Of a stretch of DNA of 64,000 nucleotides, positions 21,800 through 33,289 are shown in pieces. The translations under genes and the position numbers were made by a program. This DNA comes from Typhlomys cinereus. Its lineage: Eukaryota > Chordata > Mammalia > Rodentia > Platacanthomyidae. The notes under the pieces are model-generated. The model was not told the DNA's origin, searched no databases, and was given only the letters and a program-made list of their open reading frames with translations. The stretch's first letter is position 1. The number at the start of each line of letters is the position of its first letter. The DNA lies in contig JALPQD010000224.1 of NCBI GenBank assembly GCA_023101885.1, forward strand, positions 1,911,112-1,975,111. Direction: 5' to 3'.

Positions 21800-23330
21800 C
21801 ATCATAAATGAATTTTCATTCATTCAATCTTTAGTTTGTGTAGCCACTTCTAGCTGATGGAGTGTCAAATTCTGCAGCACATTCCTATGAGTATGACATG
21901 AACTTCTGATCAGGAGTAGTGTGTGTGAGATAACAAATAACATTAAGTTGAATAAGGTGTTTTTTAGTGTGTGTGGGCCTGGGGGAATCATCCTCATAGG
22001 CAGAGAAATCGAGTCACAGACTCTGTGGTTTCTATACAGCATAAATTTCTACCCTCTCTGTGACTGGAGAATACTCTTCTAATCAGCACCATACCACTCA
22101 GGAATGGTGCCTTATCAGGTGTCTGGGTTAGTGTCTGTTGTGAGCAAATAAGGCTCTCCGCAAGGGTATTTGCTCAGCCTTTGGGAAAAGTCTCAGTTGT
22201 TGAACACATGCCTAGCCTCCTTCCTGACCATCATGACTACTTTACGTAGGCCTCATTCAGTCAGCATTAGATATCTGGAAAAAGAGATTGTTTGACAACC
22301 ACAGAGTATGTTATAGAGTCTACCTAGTCATTGAATGTTTCCTCTGTAGTGAAGCTCCTTTGGTGAATGTGCACATAAACATAAATATCTTTGTAGATTC
22401 ATGGATCACCTTCTCATACTTTTTCTTAGTCTTGTCCCTTCTCTGACCATCTGGGTTTGCAACCAGATGAATCAGTGGACAGATGTAACTTCTGCCCTCT
22501 CATTGCAGACAAAGTCTAAGTATTACATTCCTAGAGCTGCGATGACAGATTATATAGTACTTTAAAACAGACAGAGTAGAATGACAGAACTGTGTGCCAT
22601 TTCTGGTGTGTGAAGTTCAACCAAGCTTTCTCAGTATTAACTCTAGTCTTCTGCATCGTCACATGGAATCTACCTTGTGTGTCTTAGTTGAATTTCTTGT
22701 TGTAAAGATATAGATTATTGGGTTATAACATACCCTGTTCAGAATGACCAATTTTAGCAAAGAAACCATTTCCAAATGTGGTCACATTCATAGGTTCTGA
22801 GTAGTGATGAATTGGGGGAAGGGACACTATTTAATTGACCATCTCAGGCAATGGTACTGGAAAGATTTCCCTTCATCACTGACAGGTGTTTTCTTTCCTT
22901 TTCCTTTTCTTTTGTGGCCTTTGAAATAGACTGTCACCAATCTAAGTTGGTCTTGAATGCCATATGTAGTTGAAGATGACCTTGAACTTTTGCTCCTCCC
23001 ATCTTGATCTGCTAAGTGTTGGACTTGCAGGCATATGAGATGCTGGGGATCCAACTCAGGCCTTCACACACACTGAGGAAGCATACTACCAACTGAGCCA
23101 CATTCAGTTAGGGCTATTTCTGAGTGGAGTTTTGTTTAAGCACGTTGCAAAGGAATTAAAGTTTAATTACAAAGAATAGATATCATCTCACATATTTGAA
23201 GATTCACTTACATATTTCTGAGTAAACTTTATATTAGAAATGAAAGTGTAAAATTCAAGTTAATACTTAGGTATGAATGATAATGAAAAAACTGCATGTA
23301 GAACCTTTTGAGCCTTAGGAAAAATTACTA
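21800..23330. other. Unique DNA with an ancient interspersed repeat and a B1
   Basis: 22500-22850 carries a mammal-wide repeat pattern (CATTTCCAAATGTGGTCACA, TTCATAGGTTCTGAG) that I cannot assign to a family. 22905-23100 is a B1-like element on the minus strand (GGCCTTTGAAATAGACTGTC, GAAGATGACCTTGAAC). No gene is seen. Confidence 0.45.
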
Positions 23331-23334
23331 AATG

Positions 23335-23990
23335 TGGGTCTAGGAATGTAACTCAGTTGGTATAGTGCTTGGTTAGCATGCATAAAACCTTGAGCTTGAT
23401 TCCCAGTACCATATAAACTGGACATGACAATATGTACCTGTAATTCCAGCACTATGGAGATGGAGGAAGAAAAATCAGAAATTCAAGGTTAGCCTAGGCT
23501 ATATGAGACCCCCTTCTTTCCCTTATATATACTGGGTGCACTTATTGCAGTATCAGGGACTGAATTCAGGGCCTCATGCATGCAGCTCAGAGCAGCACAA
23601 TACCACTGCTATTCCACAATCCCTATATATATTTATTAAGAAACAAGATAGTTTTAGAACAAAACAGCTAATCAAACTATAGCATGAATAAAATTTATAA
23701 CTATAGAAACAAAAAGGAAATAAATAATGAAAACTTAGGAAGGGTTCAGTGACAGGACAATTGTCTAACATATTGAACTCTCTGGGTTTGATAACAAGCA
23801 CAATGATAAAATAAATTGAATTAAAAATAAGGTTTGGGGAGAAGGCTTGGTGGGTAAAGGTATCAGTATGAATTTTGTGACCTGAGTTCAATCTCCAGAG
23901 GAAGCTGACTTCTGACAGTTGTTCTCTAATCTGTATATGTACACTGATGTATTCTGTCATTACTACATAAAAAATTAAAAATTAAAAATA
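23335..23990 (+). repeat. ID_B1-like composite and RSINE-like SINE
   Basis: 23335-23515 is an ID head (AACTCAGTTGGTATAGTGCT) joined to a B1-like part (TGTAATTCCAGCACTATGGA). 23825-23985 is RSINE-like (GGGGAGAAGGCTTGGTGGGT). Confidence 0.6.
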
Positions 23991-24274
23991 AGAGAGTGAA
24001 GGAACACTTTTTTGAGGCATTTTGCTCTCTTCTCCTTTTAATGATAGTATCTTCTTATGTACTCCGGGCTGGCCTTATAATTTGCTTTCCTGACTCAGTC
24101 TCCCAGTGCTGTGTACTGATATTTTTACAAAGAAAATTTTAAAACTTAACAAAGCGAGTAGAAAACAATCTGAACAAATGAAAATACATTCCATGCTTCA
24201 AGGTGAGACAACTTGCTATTATATAAATTAAATTCTCACTTAATCTATAAATATCAAATAAATAAAATAAAATT

Positions 24275-24511
24275 GGGTTGAAGAGATGGTTCAGGGTTGG
24301 GACTCTGCCTTGAAAGCAGAAGGTCCTGAGTTCAGATTCCACATAAAAACACCAGCTGGAAATGATGGCAACCTGCACTTCTGGCCTTGGTTTGCAGAGC
24401 CTGGGAAATCCCAGAGCAAAGCAAAAAGGAGGTAGAAGCAATCTAGGATAATTCCCAAAGACACTCTTGGTCTTCCACAGAGACACATAGTGCTCTCTCT
24501 CTCTCTCTGTG

Positions 24512-24558
<47 letters not shown>

Positions 24559-24570
24559 AAATAAAAATTT
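24275..24570 (+). repeat. Family B SINE with (CA)n
   Basis: This is a full copy: head GGGTTGAAGAGATGGTTCAG, GAGTTCAGATTCC B box, AGGAGGTAGAAGCAATCTAG block, a CT tract then a CA array at 24514-24555. Confidence 0.85.
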
Positions 24571-25400
24571 TCAATTAAGATTTTAAGTAATTTGATAAAA
24601 ATACCAAAAGTCCCTAAGTCAACCTTAAAAATACAGAATAAAAAGTAGGTCATATTTGTAAGGATATAATAAGTGCCAGATACTATTAGCACAGGAATAG
24701 ATACATAAAAAACTGGAATGACTGTTTGAAAACATTCATATAGGATCTTTTCCTTAAATATAAAGGTGGACCAACTACAGATGGCTAAAAAATAAATCTA
24801 AATAAAATATTATAGTCATCTCTCAGTATTTTAGGGGAATTGGTTTTAGGAATTCTACTCCATATAAGAATCTCCATGTAAGATGCTCACATATCTTATA
24901 TATAATGATCTTCTATTTGCATATATCCTGGGTACTTTAGGTCATTTGTAGAGTGTTTTAACACTAATACAAAGTGAATGGTATGGAAATAATTTTATGC
25001 TGTTGATTAAGCACCAAGAACCAGAAAACATATTTTCTGTAGAGAGGTAATTTTCCCAAGGCGCTGTGTCTTATTTTTGCCTTTTGTGTTGGGGATGGAA
25101 CCTAAGGTATTTCCCATGCTAAGTAGTAGGTGTTCTACCCTTGAATCCCCTTTCCGGACCTTTTCCAACTGTGTTTCCCGGAGTTATTGTCCTCCTTCAA
25201 CCTGTTAAATCCCGTCCCGAGGATCTGGATCCCAAGGGTAAGAAGGCCCAGCTGCATTCACGCCAGGAAACCATACAGCTAAAAGAATATGTATTTTTGC
25301 GATAGGATCTCAAACCCACTGCATATCAAGGTCGATCTTGAACTGATCCTCCTGCCTCTACCTCCCGAGCGCTGGAGTCCGAATCTTTTGCCGTCACAGC
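24571..25400. other. AT-rich unique DNA, no gene
   Basis: I see no recognisable element here. CpG content rises sharply from about 25,480. Confidence 0.5.
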
Positions 25401-25479
25401 TGGCTTAGGATCACAGCATTTCAAACCAGGGACGGGTCTGAATATCCTAAAACCAGAAAAGCCCAGATGATGGCCGAAC

Positions 25480-26300
25480 ACATGTCTTGCGCACCTTGAC
25501 AGCAAGAGGTAACAGACGGGGAAGGCAACGGCTAAGTGAAGGGGGCTGCACCCCCAGGGAGCAAGGTGCGGGGGCGGCGCCTGCCTGGGCCGCGGGGGCG
25601 GCGCCTGCCTGGGCCGCGGGGGCGGCGCCTGCCTGGGCCGCCATTTTGGCCGCCATTGCTGACTGCCGTTGGTGCCTGGCCGTCGATTTCCGGCGTCCGG
25701 TGTCCGACTTCCGGCGCTGTGATCCGCGCTTGTCACCTGGCTCTTTGCCCCCGAGGGGTGGGCGCCCGGGCAGCTGCTGTTCTCAAAGGCGACGGCGGAT
25801 GAAATTCCCATGACACAAGCCGATCGGCGGCGTCGCTGGGCGAGTGAAGTGTGTGCCGTGCGGCCGTCCTCCCCGGGCTCCTCCCCGGGCCCCGGCGCCC
25901 ATGGCGACGACCGCCGCTTGTCGTGGAACACAGACCGCGGCCCCTTCGGGAGACGCGTTTTCGAACCCCTCATCCCGTGCGGTGGCGGGTTCCGGGGCTC
26001 CTCACAACGCACTGAAGCCAAGTAACAGACCTCTGTATGGAATGCTTGACCACCCCAAGATCAGAGGCGCAGCCCTCCGAGGGCACCCGCACCCCGCCCT
26101 GCCTGCGTCCGCTCGGGCCCTGACACCTGCGGGCTGGCAGAGAAGACCGAGCGGCCACGGCTGCGGCAGCAGCAATCGAGAAAGCGCCGTAGCGTGGAAC
26201 CCTCGGGAACGGCCTCTGGCCGCGGAGCCTTCCGGAGAGGGCAGCCAGAGCCCGAGACCTCGGCGTGGCGCCACGCAGGAGGGTCCTGGGAGAGAGGACA
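25480..26300 (+). promoter_or_regulatory. CpG-island promoter of the SENP2-like gene, with YY1-like sites
   Basis: The island begins before the coding start and continues into the first quarter of the coding sequence. At about 25568-25639 a 24-bp unit (GGGGGCGGCGCCTGCCTGGG plus CCGC) occurs three times in tandem. Directly after it come GGCCGCCATTTTGG (25636-25649) and GGCCGCCATTGC (25648-25659). The first matches the YY1 consensus on the reverse strand (AAAATGGCGGC) and the second is close to it. YY1 sites at this position are common in TATA-less mammalian promoters, and no TATA box is seen. Confidence 0.7.
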
Positions 26301-27403
26301 GAGAGGGGCACCCAGGGTTGCTGAAGCATCTGAAGGAAGGTGGCTGCGCAACTCCTGTCCCTTCTGTAGCTTCGCACCACCTCGGTGCTCAAAGAAGTCA
26401 GGTGAGCATACTAAAGACTAAAGCCTGGCTGGACCAGCAGAATCTGGCGATCGAAACCACATTTATTCCAAAACAGTATAGGGTCGTTGAAGCAAGGGGA
26501 CCTGCGTGTCCATTAAGAGATGAAAAGCAGCATTCCAAGAATGTAGGAGTCAGACTGGAAAATAAAGTCAGGAGGACACACTGGCAGCCTCTTGACCCAT
26601 TGGAAACGTCTCACCAGCACTGCCTAGGCAGTGAGAGCAATGGCTTGTCCAGGAGGCAGATGTTCGTACTTAAGCCAAAAGAAAAGAATTGCGCGAGCAA
26701 CGATAGGGACTCAAGAATACAGGATTTCGTTGAACTTACAGAGGACATGGAAAAGGAAATTAGTGATGCCCTAGGTCCAGGCCCACAAGATGAAATCCTC
26801 AGTTGTTGTTTCAAATTGCAAATTACTCGAAAAGATATTCAGACCTTAAGGAACCATTGTTGGCTAAATGATGAGGTCATTAATTTTTACATGAATCTTC
26901 TAGTAGAAAGAAGCAAAAAGCAAGGGTATCTAACCCTTCACGTCTTTAGTACTTTCTTCTATCCTAAATTAAAGTCTGGAGGTTATCAGACAGTGAAAAG
27001 ATGGACCGAAGGAGTAAATCTCTTCGAACAAGAAGTTATTCTGGTGCCTATTCATCTGAAGTCACACTGGAGCCTGGTGGTGATTGACTTAAGAAAGAAG
27101 TGTGTTAAATATTTGGATTCTATGGGACAAAATGGCTGTAGGATCTGTGAAATTCTCATTCAGTATTTACAGGATGAAAGTAAGACCAAAACAAATACTG
27201 CTCTGAATCTTTCAGAGTGGATCTACTATAGCATGCAATCACATGAGATTCCTCAACAGTCTAATGACAATGACTGTGGAATGTTTACTTGCAAATATGC
27301 AGATTGTATTTCTCAGGACAAATCTATCACATTTACTCAGCAGCAGATGCCTCACTTTCGGAAGAAGATGGTATGGGAAATCCTTCATCAGCAGTTGCTG
27401 TGA
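25901..27403 (+). CDS. SENP2-like SUMO protease, single-exon retrogene
   Basis: It encodes a 500-residue cysteine protease of the Ulp1/SENP family (peptidase C48), which cleaves SUMO precursors and SUMO-lysine bonds. The whole frame is one exon, whereas SENP2 is a many-exon gene, so this is a retrocopy. The catalytic set is complete: His389 (HWSLVVIDL), Asp406 (YLDSMGQNG), Gln453 (EIPQQSND) and Cys459 (NDCGMFTCKYAD). These spacings equal those of human SENP2 as I recall them (H478, D495, Q542, C548), and both proteins end in EILHQQLL. Residues 1-250 match the linker of SENP2 weakly. The SENP2 N-terminus of roughly 80 residues, carrying nuclear-import and nuclear-pore targeting, is absent. I start at the ATG at 25901, which aligns with an internal Met of SENP2; a GTG 57 nt upstream is in frame but non-canonical. 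The purifying pattern in the protease domain suggests a functional gene, but expression is unproven. Confidence 0.9.
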   Translation: MATTAACRGTQTAAPSGDAFSNPSSRAVAGSGAPHNALKPSNRPLYGMLDHPKIRGAALRGHPHPALPASARALTPAGWQRRPSGHGCGSSNRESAVAWNPRERPLAAEPSGEGSQSPRPRRGATQEGPGREDREGHPGLLKHLKEGGCATPVPSVASHHLGAQRSQVSILKTKAWLDQQNLAIETTFIPKQYRVVEARGPACPLRDEKQHSKNVGVRLENKVRRTHWQPLDPLETSHQHCLGSESNGLSRRQMFVLKPKEKNCASNDRDSRIQDFVELTEDMEKEISDALGPGPQDEILSCCFKLQITRKDIQTLRNHCWLNDEVINFYMNLLVERSKKQGYLTLHVFSTFFYPKLKSGGYQTVKRWTEGVNLFEQEVILVPIHLKSHWSLVVIDLRKKCVKYLDSMGQNGCRICEILIQYLQDESKTKTNTALNLSEWIYYSMQSHEIPQQSNDNDCGMFTCKYADCISQDKSITFTQQQMPHFRKKMVWEILHQQLL

Positions 27404-29470
27404 CAGCACCCCATTCTTCTCTTTCCTTCCTTTCTGTGCATGTAGACCTGAGGGGGATAGCAGTTGTTCTGCTCAATTGATGTCTTAAGACAGGGTCACT
27501 TTCACTGACCTTGGAGATCACCGTTCTCTCAGCTAAGCCGATGGTCTGCCTGCCTCGACTCTGCCTAGTGCTGGGGATTACAGGTACCATGGCCGTGATT
27601 GCCTCCCCTCTAGGGTATTTCTGGGGATCTGAATTAAAGTCCTTATGCTTGTGCCTCAGAGCACAAGAGCATCAGAGGCTCTTACCCACTGAATCATCTT
27701 CCCAGTCTGACAGTGAGTGTGTGTGTGTGTTGTTATATAGCCCAGGCTGGCCTTAGACTCTCAGCTGGATTTACAGGCATGGATTTACCAGGACACTTGT
27801 TTTTGCTTCAAAGAGTTAGTTCCCTGTGACTGTGGAAAATATAGGATTTATTCTGTGGATTTTATTTCTCTTAATGAATTTGCTCAAGTATATTTATTTA
27901 CTCATTAACAGCATTGAGTAGTGGCCCTTTTCCATTGCTCTTTCATAATTCTAAATTCTTTCAAATCTAATGGCACTAGTGATGGAATATAGCACTGCTG
28001 AGCTTCATTCGCAGCCCTTTTGTGTTTTGTTTTTATTTGAGGTATGGTTTCACTGTGTTGCCCAGTTGCTTGGAACTCACTCCATAGTCCAGGCAGGCCT
28101 TGAATTTGTGAGCCTTCTGCCTGTTTCCTAAGTAGCAAGTAGCTGGGATTACAGTCACATGCCACCAGTCAGGTATAAACTATTCCCTTCTCTCCTCCAC
28201 CCCTATTTGTTAACTTTTTTTTTTTGAGACAGGGTCTCAAGTAGCCTCAAGGTTATATGTAGCTGAGGATGGCCTTGAACTCCTGACCTTCCTGCCTTCA
28301 CTTCTCAGCTATTGAGATTACAGGTGTAAGTGTCACCGTGCCTGGTTTATACGATTTCTCAAAGGAGGGAAGTTAATAAACTGCCATTTGATATTGAAGA
28401 CCAGGAACAATTTCAGCAGAGAGAGGAAAAAGGTGTCCTGTAACTTCTAACAGTGGAACAGTTAGGGATTCTTTTCTTCTCTTCTTTTTTTTGATGTAGG
28501 CTTTCACTATGTAGACCGGGTTGACCTCAAACTCAAGGTAATCCTTCTGCCTCAGCCTCCCAAGTGTTGGAATGACAAGAATACATGCATATAGTAGTGA
28601 CCAGCTTTTTTATTTTATTTTTTTCTGAAATGAAATCTCACTATGTAGCCCAGATTGGTTTGCAGCTTACAAAAGTGGTGGGAATATCAGTGTGAACTAC
28701 CATGTCCAGCTCCTCTCTCTCTCAAACTCTTTCTCTTTCTTCCAGACTTCTCCTTCTCATTTCAGGAGAAATGAAAGTTCTGTGTGTAGTTCACAGTGTT
28801 GTGGAAATGTGGAGGAACTGTCGCTGCCCATTTATTTTTAGAAGAATGTCATGGTCATCTTAACTTTTCGTAAGATTTTTCTTTCTGGAATTAAGGTGAC
28901 TTGACTTACTATTGAAATCGGATACAAAGTAATTATAACTGTAAATGTTATTATTTACGTATTATTTATTATGTTATTTTCATCCTGGGTCTGGTTGAAA
29001 GTAACCCTCAGGATTTTCAGAGCTGACCCGAGCTGTTTATTTCAAAGGATGTTATTGAATTCAAAGCTATTCGTCTTCATAGTTTTTTTTTCTTGACACT
29101 GAAATATGTTTGTTTATTAACAACATTATAGATATGTGTTTACATTTTTTATTTCCAAATGTTAGAAAATATTTTGCGAGACCTCATGCCATGTGTTGCT
29201 TTTGTGATGTAGTAAAAGATTGACAAACCTGGAATGTATATGTGGAAGTGATTCCTCATTCTTTCCCATCTTCAACCTTCTAGACTTGTTCTGATACATA
29301 AAAACCAGAGATTAAACTAGAACAGCTGCATATGTGTTAACTAACATGTCCGGCCCACAGGGGCCCCATCTGCTCGTTGTAGTGGGAGACATTATCTGTT
29401 GCAATCTTGATTTCCCCAAGACTTGTAACAGTCTTGTATGAGACCTGAGGCCTGAGACATGAATTAGAAC
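27404..29470. other. 3' flank of the SENP2-like gene with a cluster of minus-strand B1-like SINEs
   Basis: B1-like elements on the minus strand lie near 27490-27600, 28040-28165, 28215-28345, 28485-28600 and 28615-28710 (for example GGCCTTGAACTCCTGACCTT). I could not fix where the retrocopy's 3' untranslated region ends, and no clear poly(A) tail or target-site duplication is visible. 28711-29470 is AT-rich unique DNA. Confidence 0.55.
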
Positions 29471-29479
29471 TCTGGAGTT

Positions 29480-30013
29480 TATTTGTATCCAGGTTCTTGT
29501 ATTTGAAGTGGAAGATTGAAAACCAGAACAGGCATGGAGAAGTAAGGCAGAATTTATTAGAGGAGAGAAAGAACGGAACTCATGGACTCCAGACGTGGAA
29601 TCCATGAGGGGTATGGAACTGGAAAAGAACTCATGGTTTCCAGACGTGGAGTAGCCTGAGGGGCAGGTGCCTAAGATGACTACCAGGTCAGGTATGTTTA
29701 TTCATGTAGGCAAGTTCTGGAAAAATGGTTTTTCCTCATTGGTTAATTCCAGTTTCTATAAACCTGATTGGAGCTTTTGGTCTTCTATATCCCATTGGTC
29801 TGTTCACATTGAGGCCCAACCCAGTTGATCTTGTGCAGGACCTCAAAATAGGGCTTATTTGTAATGGAGAACTAAATTCTATATCCTTTCAGGAACAGAG
29901 AGTTGGGGGAAGTTGGCAAAGATTGTGTCCTTCAGAGTAATACTGCTAGTGGGGGATGGCCTTCCAGGACCTTCAGAGACTGTCCCAGCATGGCTGCTCT
30001 AAAACTGCCTAAT
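29480..30013 (+). mobile_element. LTR-like interspersed repeat (second type), with internal duplication
   Basis: This is the second copy of the repeat at 12.2-12.6 kb; the blocks CCAGTTTCTATAAACCTGAT, CCATTGGTCTGTTCACATTG and CAGCATGGCTGCTCTAAAAC are shared in order. Near 29576-29664 a segment with CTCATGG..TCCAGACGTGGA occurs twice in tandem. It probably derives from an LTR of unknown family. Confidence 0.6.
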
Positions 30014-30539
30014 CCCACCCCCTCTTAATTTTTATGAAGACTTGTCTGCTCGAGGGTCCAGGGGCCACGACCTCTCTGGCTACTTCCTGCTGAGTTGGGG
30101 TGAGGAAAGTGTGAGCAGTCAATGGTCCTCATCTATGAGACACTGGATACTCCAGAGGTTCCCCACATTTGAAGCTTTCTGCATAGTAATCTGGAAGAGA
30201 CAAAACAGATAAGTTAAACCTACAAGATCCAAGCATAAGGATTAAACCATTGTACCTGGGAAGGCAGAAGGGATAAGCAAAAGGAGCTTAGCAGTCTTAC
30301 TTGGGTACAGGCAAGAGTTAGTGAAGAACATCTGTTATCTTGTCCGGAATAGTCATTACCTTTGTCTAGTGTAGAATGAAGAGCAGCAGGTAATCTACAT
30401 ACTGGAGGAGATCTTCTCCTCTGGCAACTGTAAATCTAGAAGAAATCTGTAAGGCCTATCCTAAAATATGTGGACTGTCTCTGAATCCTTGGGTAGAACA
30501 ATTCAAGTTAGCTGTCCTTTCCCTTCTGGGTTTTCTTTT
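30014..30539. other. Unassigned DNA, possibly retroviral-derived
   Basis: This lies directly after the LTR-like repeat and contains no open frame of note. Whether it is internal element sequence or host flank cannot be decided by eye. Confidence 0.3.
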
Positions 30540-30540
30540 A

Positions 30541-30777
30541 AAATTTTTACTTATTCATTTATTGTGTGTGTATCAGAAGGCATTGTGTGTCCCTGTAGAG
30601 GTCCAAGGGCAACTTTAGGAATCATCCTGAATTGCTTCTACCCATTTCTTGGGACTTCCCAGGCTCCACCCATCAGGGCTAGAAGTGCCTGCCACCATCG
30701 TTTCCACCTGGTATTTTTATGTGGGACCTGAACTCTGAGAGGCAGAGTCTTAACCTCTGAGCCATCTCTCTAGCCCC
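30541..30777 (-). repeat. Family B SINE, minus strand
   Basis: On the minus strand it starts GGGGGCTAGAGAGATGGCTC. The GGATGATTCCTAAAGTTGCC block and a short GT-type tail follow. Confidence 0.8.
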
Positions 30778-31980
30778 CTTCTAGGTTCTTAAAAACAAAG
30801 AGATATTGGCTTTCTAGGACCAAAGGCGTGCACAACAACACATCTTTTAAATATCAAGTTGTTGAAAATCTGAATCAGTCCTGTTCTAGTTTTTGATTAC
30901 AGGGGACACTATTTCCTGACCGGAGAATTTTGTGAGCCTCTGAGCATAATCTTTGCTGAGGAGACTGTTATGGCTCCACCCATGTTTTGGGACAAGGGCC
31001 AGGAGAGCTTGTATTAAAATTTCCTCCAGAATAGCCTGATGACCATAACATGGACAATTTTATAACAGCACTAAAATATTCCATTAAGTCTAAACTTAGG
31101 ACATTCTGGCATGTAAACGAAGGAATACTTAAAGATCGTACCATTAAGTATATAAGGAACTTCAATAGTTACTTTGCTAAATCTGTCATTCTCTTGATCC
31201 TAACAATTTTAGTTAAATCAGAGGATGGCAAAGGCCTAGGAAGAAAGTTGAGCACTGAAAAATTGTGCTCCCTCATTTATTAAAAGAGGAACAAATTGGC
31301 TTTGCACTTGCATGTTAACCCAAGGTTCTCAAGGTGCTATATCAGTCTAGCATTTGGGTTCTTCACTGTATAGTATTACACACACACACACACACACATA
31401 CACACACACGTATGTATGTATGCATGTGCATATGTGAGGTTGGTATTGAGGATGAACCCAGGACCTTGTACATGCTAGGCAAGTGCTATACCATTGAGTT
31501 GTGTCCTCAGACTCTGTTTTACTTTATTTACTACTTATTTATGTTATTTTACAACAGGATCTCATGTAGCCCAGGCTGGACTGGAACCTGATGTGTTGAT
31601 GAGACTGACCTTGAACTCCAGATTCATCCTCCTGCCTCCACTCCCCAGGTGTATGGTTACAGGTGTGCACCACACCCGGTTCATGTGGTACTGGGGATGG
31701 AACCCAGGGTTTCCTACATGCTAGGCAAGTACTCTACCTCCTGAGCTTCATGCCCTGCTTAAGAAGTGTTACCTTTATAGTGTAACACCATTTTACACGT
31801 GTTAGTTTGCCCATAAAAAATTCAACAGGAGATACAGAAATGTTTATGCTCTGTTGGTGGGAATGCTGGCTCACAGTCTTTCTAAAGAGCAAGTTCCTGA
31901 TGATCTGTTTTTTGTGGTCTACAGAACAGTCCATGATAACTGTGCTTTCAGTTTTCAATGAGTGAGTACATTAAATATAT
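30778..31980. other. Unique DNA, CA tract and B1/ID-like remnants
   Basis: 31378-31412 is CA-rich. 31430-31520 and 31680-31750 are ID-like on the minus strand (GCTAGGCAAGTGCTATACCA; GCTAGGCAAGTACTCTACCT). 31550-31680 is B1-like on the minus strand. The rest shows nothing. Confidence 0.5.
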
Positions 31981-32389
31981 AGCAAGCAGAAGTAAGAGAA
32001 TAAATAGCAAGTAGCAGATAGAAAGAACAGATAGATAGCAAAGCATCTTCCAGTCAGAGGCTTACAAACAAATAGAAACAGACAGGGGGAGCCCCATGGG
32101 ACAGTCACCTAGAGTGCCCTCATTGAGTGGGTCCTGGATTGGGGACAGTTGGGTGAGATTTCTAAGTAAAGGAACAAATACAGCAGCTGACTAACATCAT
32201 CAAATTGCAACTGCCAAACATCAACTGGTGAAGCCCCGGGAGGTGGGCGGCTGGAATTCGCCATTGAGGGATCTGGGCAGGGCAGAGCATTCTCTCCATG
32301 AGCTGCTGACCAGCCGGTCCCAGCAGAGGCATTGTTATAACGTGGGGTAAACCACAGTAGCATCTGAGGGAACTGGTTTATTATTTATC

Positions 32390-33015
32390 TGTTCTCAAGG
32401 ACACAATATTTTTAATACAGCTGCTTGCTGTTTTTTCCTCCCTCATTTACAGACCCAGTCTGACCCAGGTTTTTGGGGGGACTCTTGACATAAACACACT
32501 GAGGGTCGGGACAGTTCTGCTTCCAGAGCAGCTTCTCAGTGAGTTTAAATAGTACATTTCAGTTTACCCGTACGATGCACATTCTATGATCAAACCTCAG
32601 TCAGGCTCCTCTGGTCTTCCTAGCTGTGTCAATCCTTCTGGACGTTCACCTTCATCTTTGTGTTGCCCAGTTTAAGCAAGAATTCTATGAAGGCAGTTGA
32701 GTAGGAACCCCTCCCTCCAAAAACTGACTGGATCTCACCTTCCAGCATCCCACAGTGATTTTTGCTCATACTGGACACCTCCTGCAGGAATCCTGACAGG
32801 CTAGTCCAGCAAACTTACTGCCCTCTTAGCCACTGCCTACCAACTTGATATTTCCTCTTCCCCACCTGGTTACAAATTCCCCTTTTTTCTTTGTTGTGTT
32901 CAGAACTGAGCCAAATTCTGTATTGTACATTGGTCATTTGTCTCTACTACAGCTATCCTGAATAAAGTTACTTTTGCCACATTACCTACAGTCCAGCCCT
33001 GGTTTTCTTTGACAC
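32390..33015 (+). mobile_element. Possible solo LTR
   Basis: The segment ends with a promoter/poly(A)-like arrangement (ATCCTGAATAAAGTTACTTT, then CTGGTTTTCTTTGACACAAC) reminiscent of LTR 3' ends. No target-site duplication was found. 31980-32390 is unassigned. Confidence 0.35.
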
Positions 33016-33191
33016 AACATCTACAATTAGCATTTTCTTAACTTTACATTTAAGCCACTTATGTGTTTATGAACAATTTCTTACACAGACCTATAATGTC
33101 CATTGCATATTGCTTGTGATGACAGAGTATTGGAAAAAATTAGAATCTATTTTTTCTCACAATCAGCTGCTTTATTTGATTATTTTGAATT

Positions 33192-33284
33192 TTTAAAATT
33201 TTATTTTTCCTTTTTGCATGTGTGTGTGTGTGCGCACTCTGTGTGCCTGTGGAGGCCCAAGAGTGACTTTGAAAAGTATCCTGG
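33192..33284 (-). repeat. Family B SINE, distal piece, split by an LTR
   Basis: The GT-rich tail and the TGGAGGCCCAAGAGTGACTT block run up to ATCCTGG, where an LTR interrupts. The head half is at 33722-33892. Confidence 0.8.
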
Positions 33285-33289
33285 ATTAC

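Noticed and set aside
25844..25900. Extending the SENP2-like protein 19 codons upstream
   Set aside because: The upstream start codon is GTG, the added residues are GC-biased without SENP2 similarity, and the ATG at 25901 aligns with an internal Met of SENP2.
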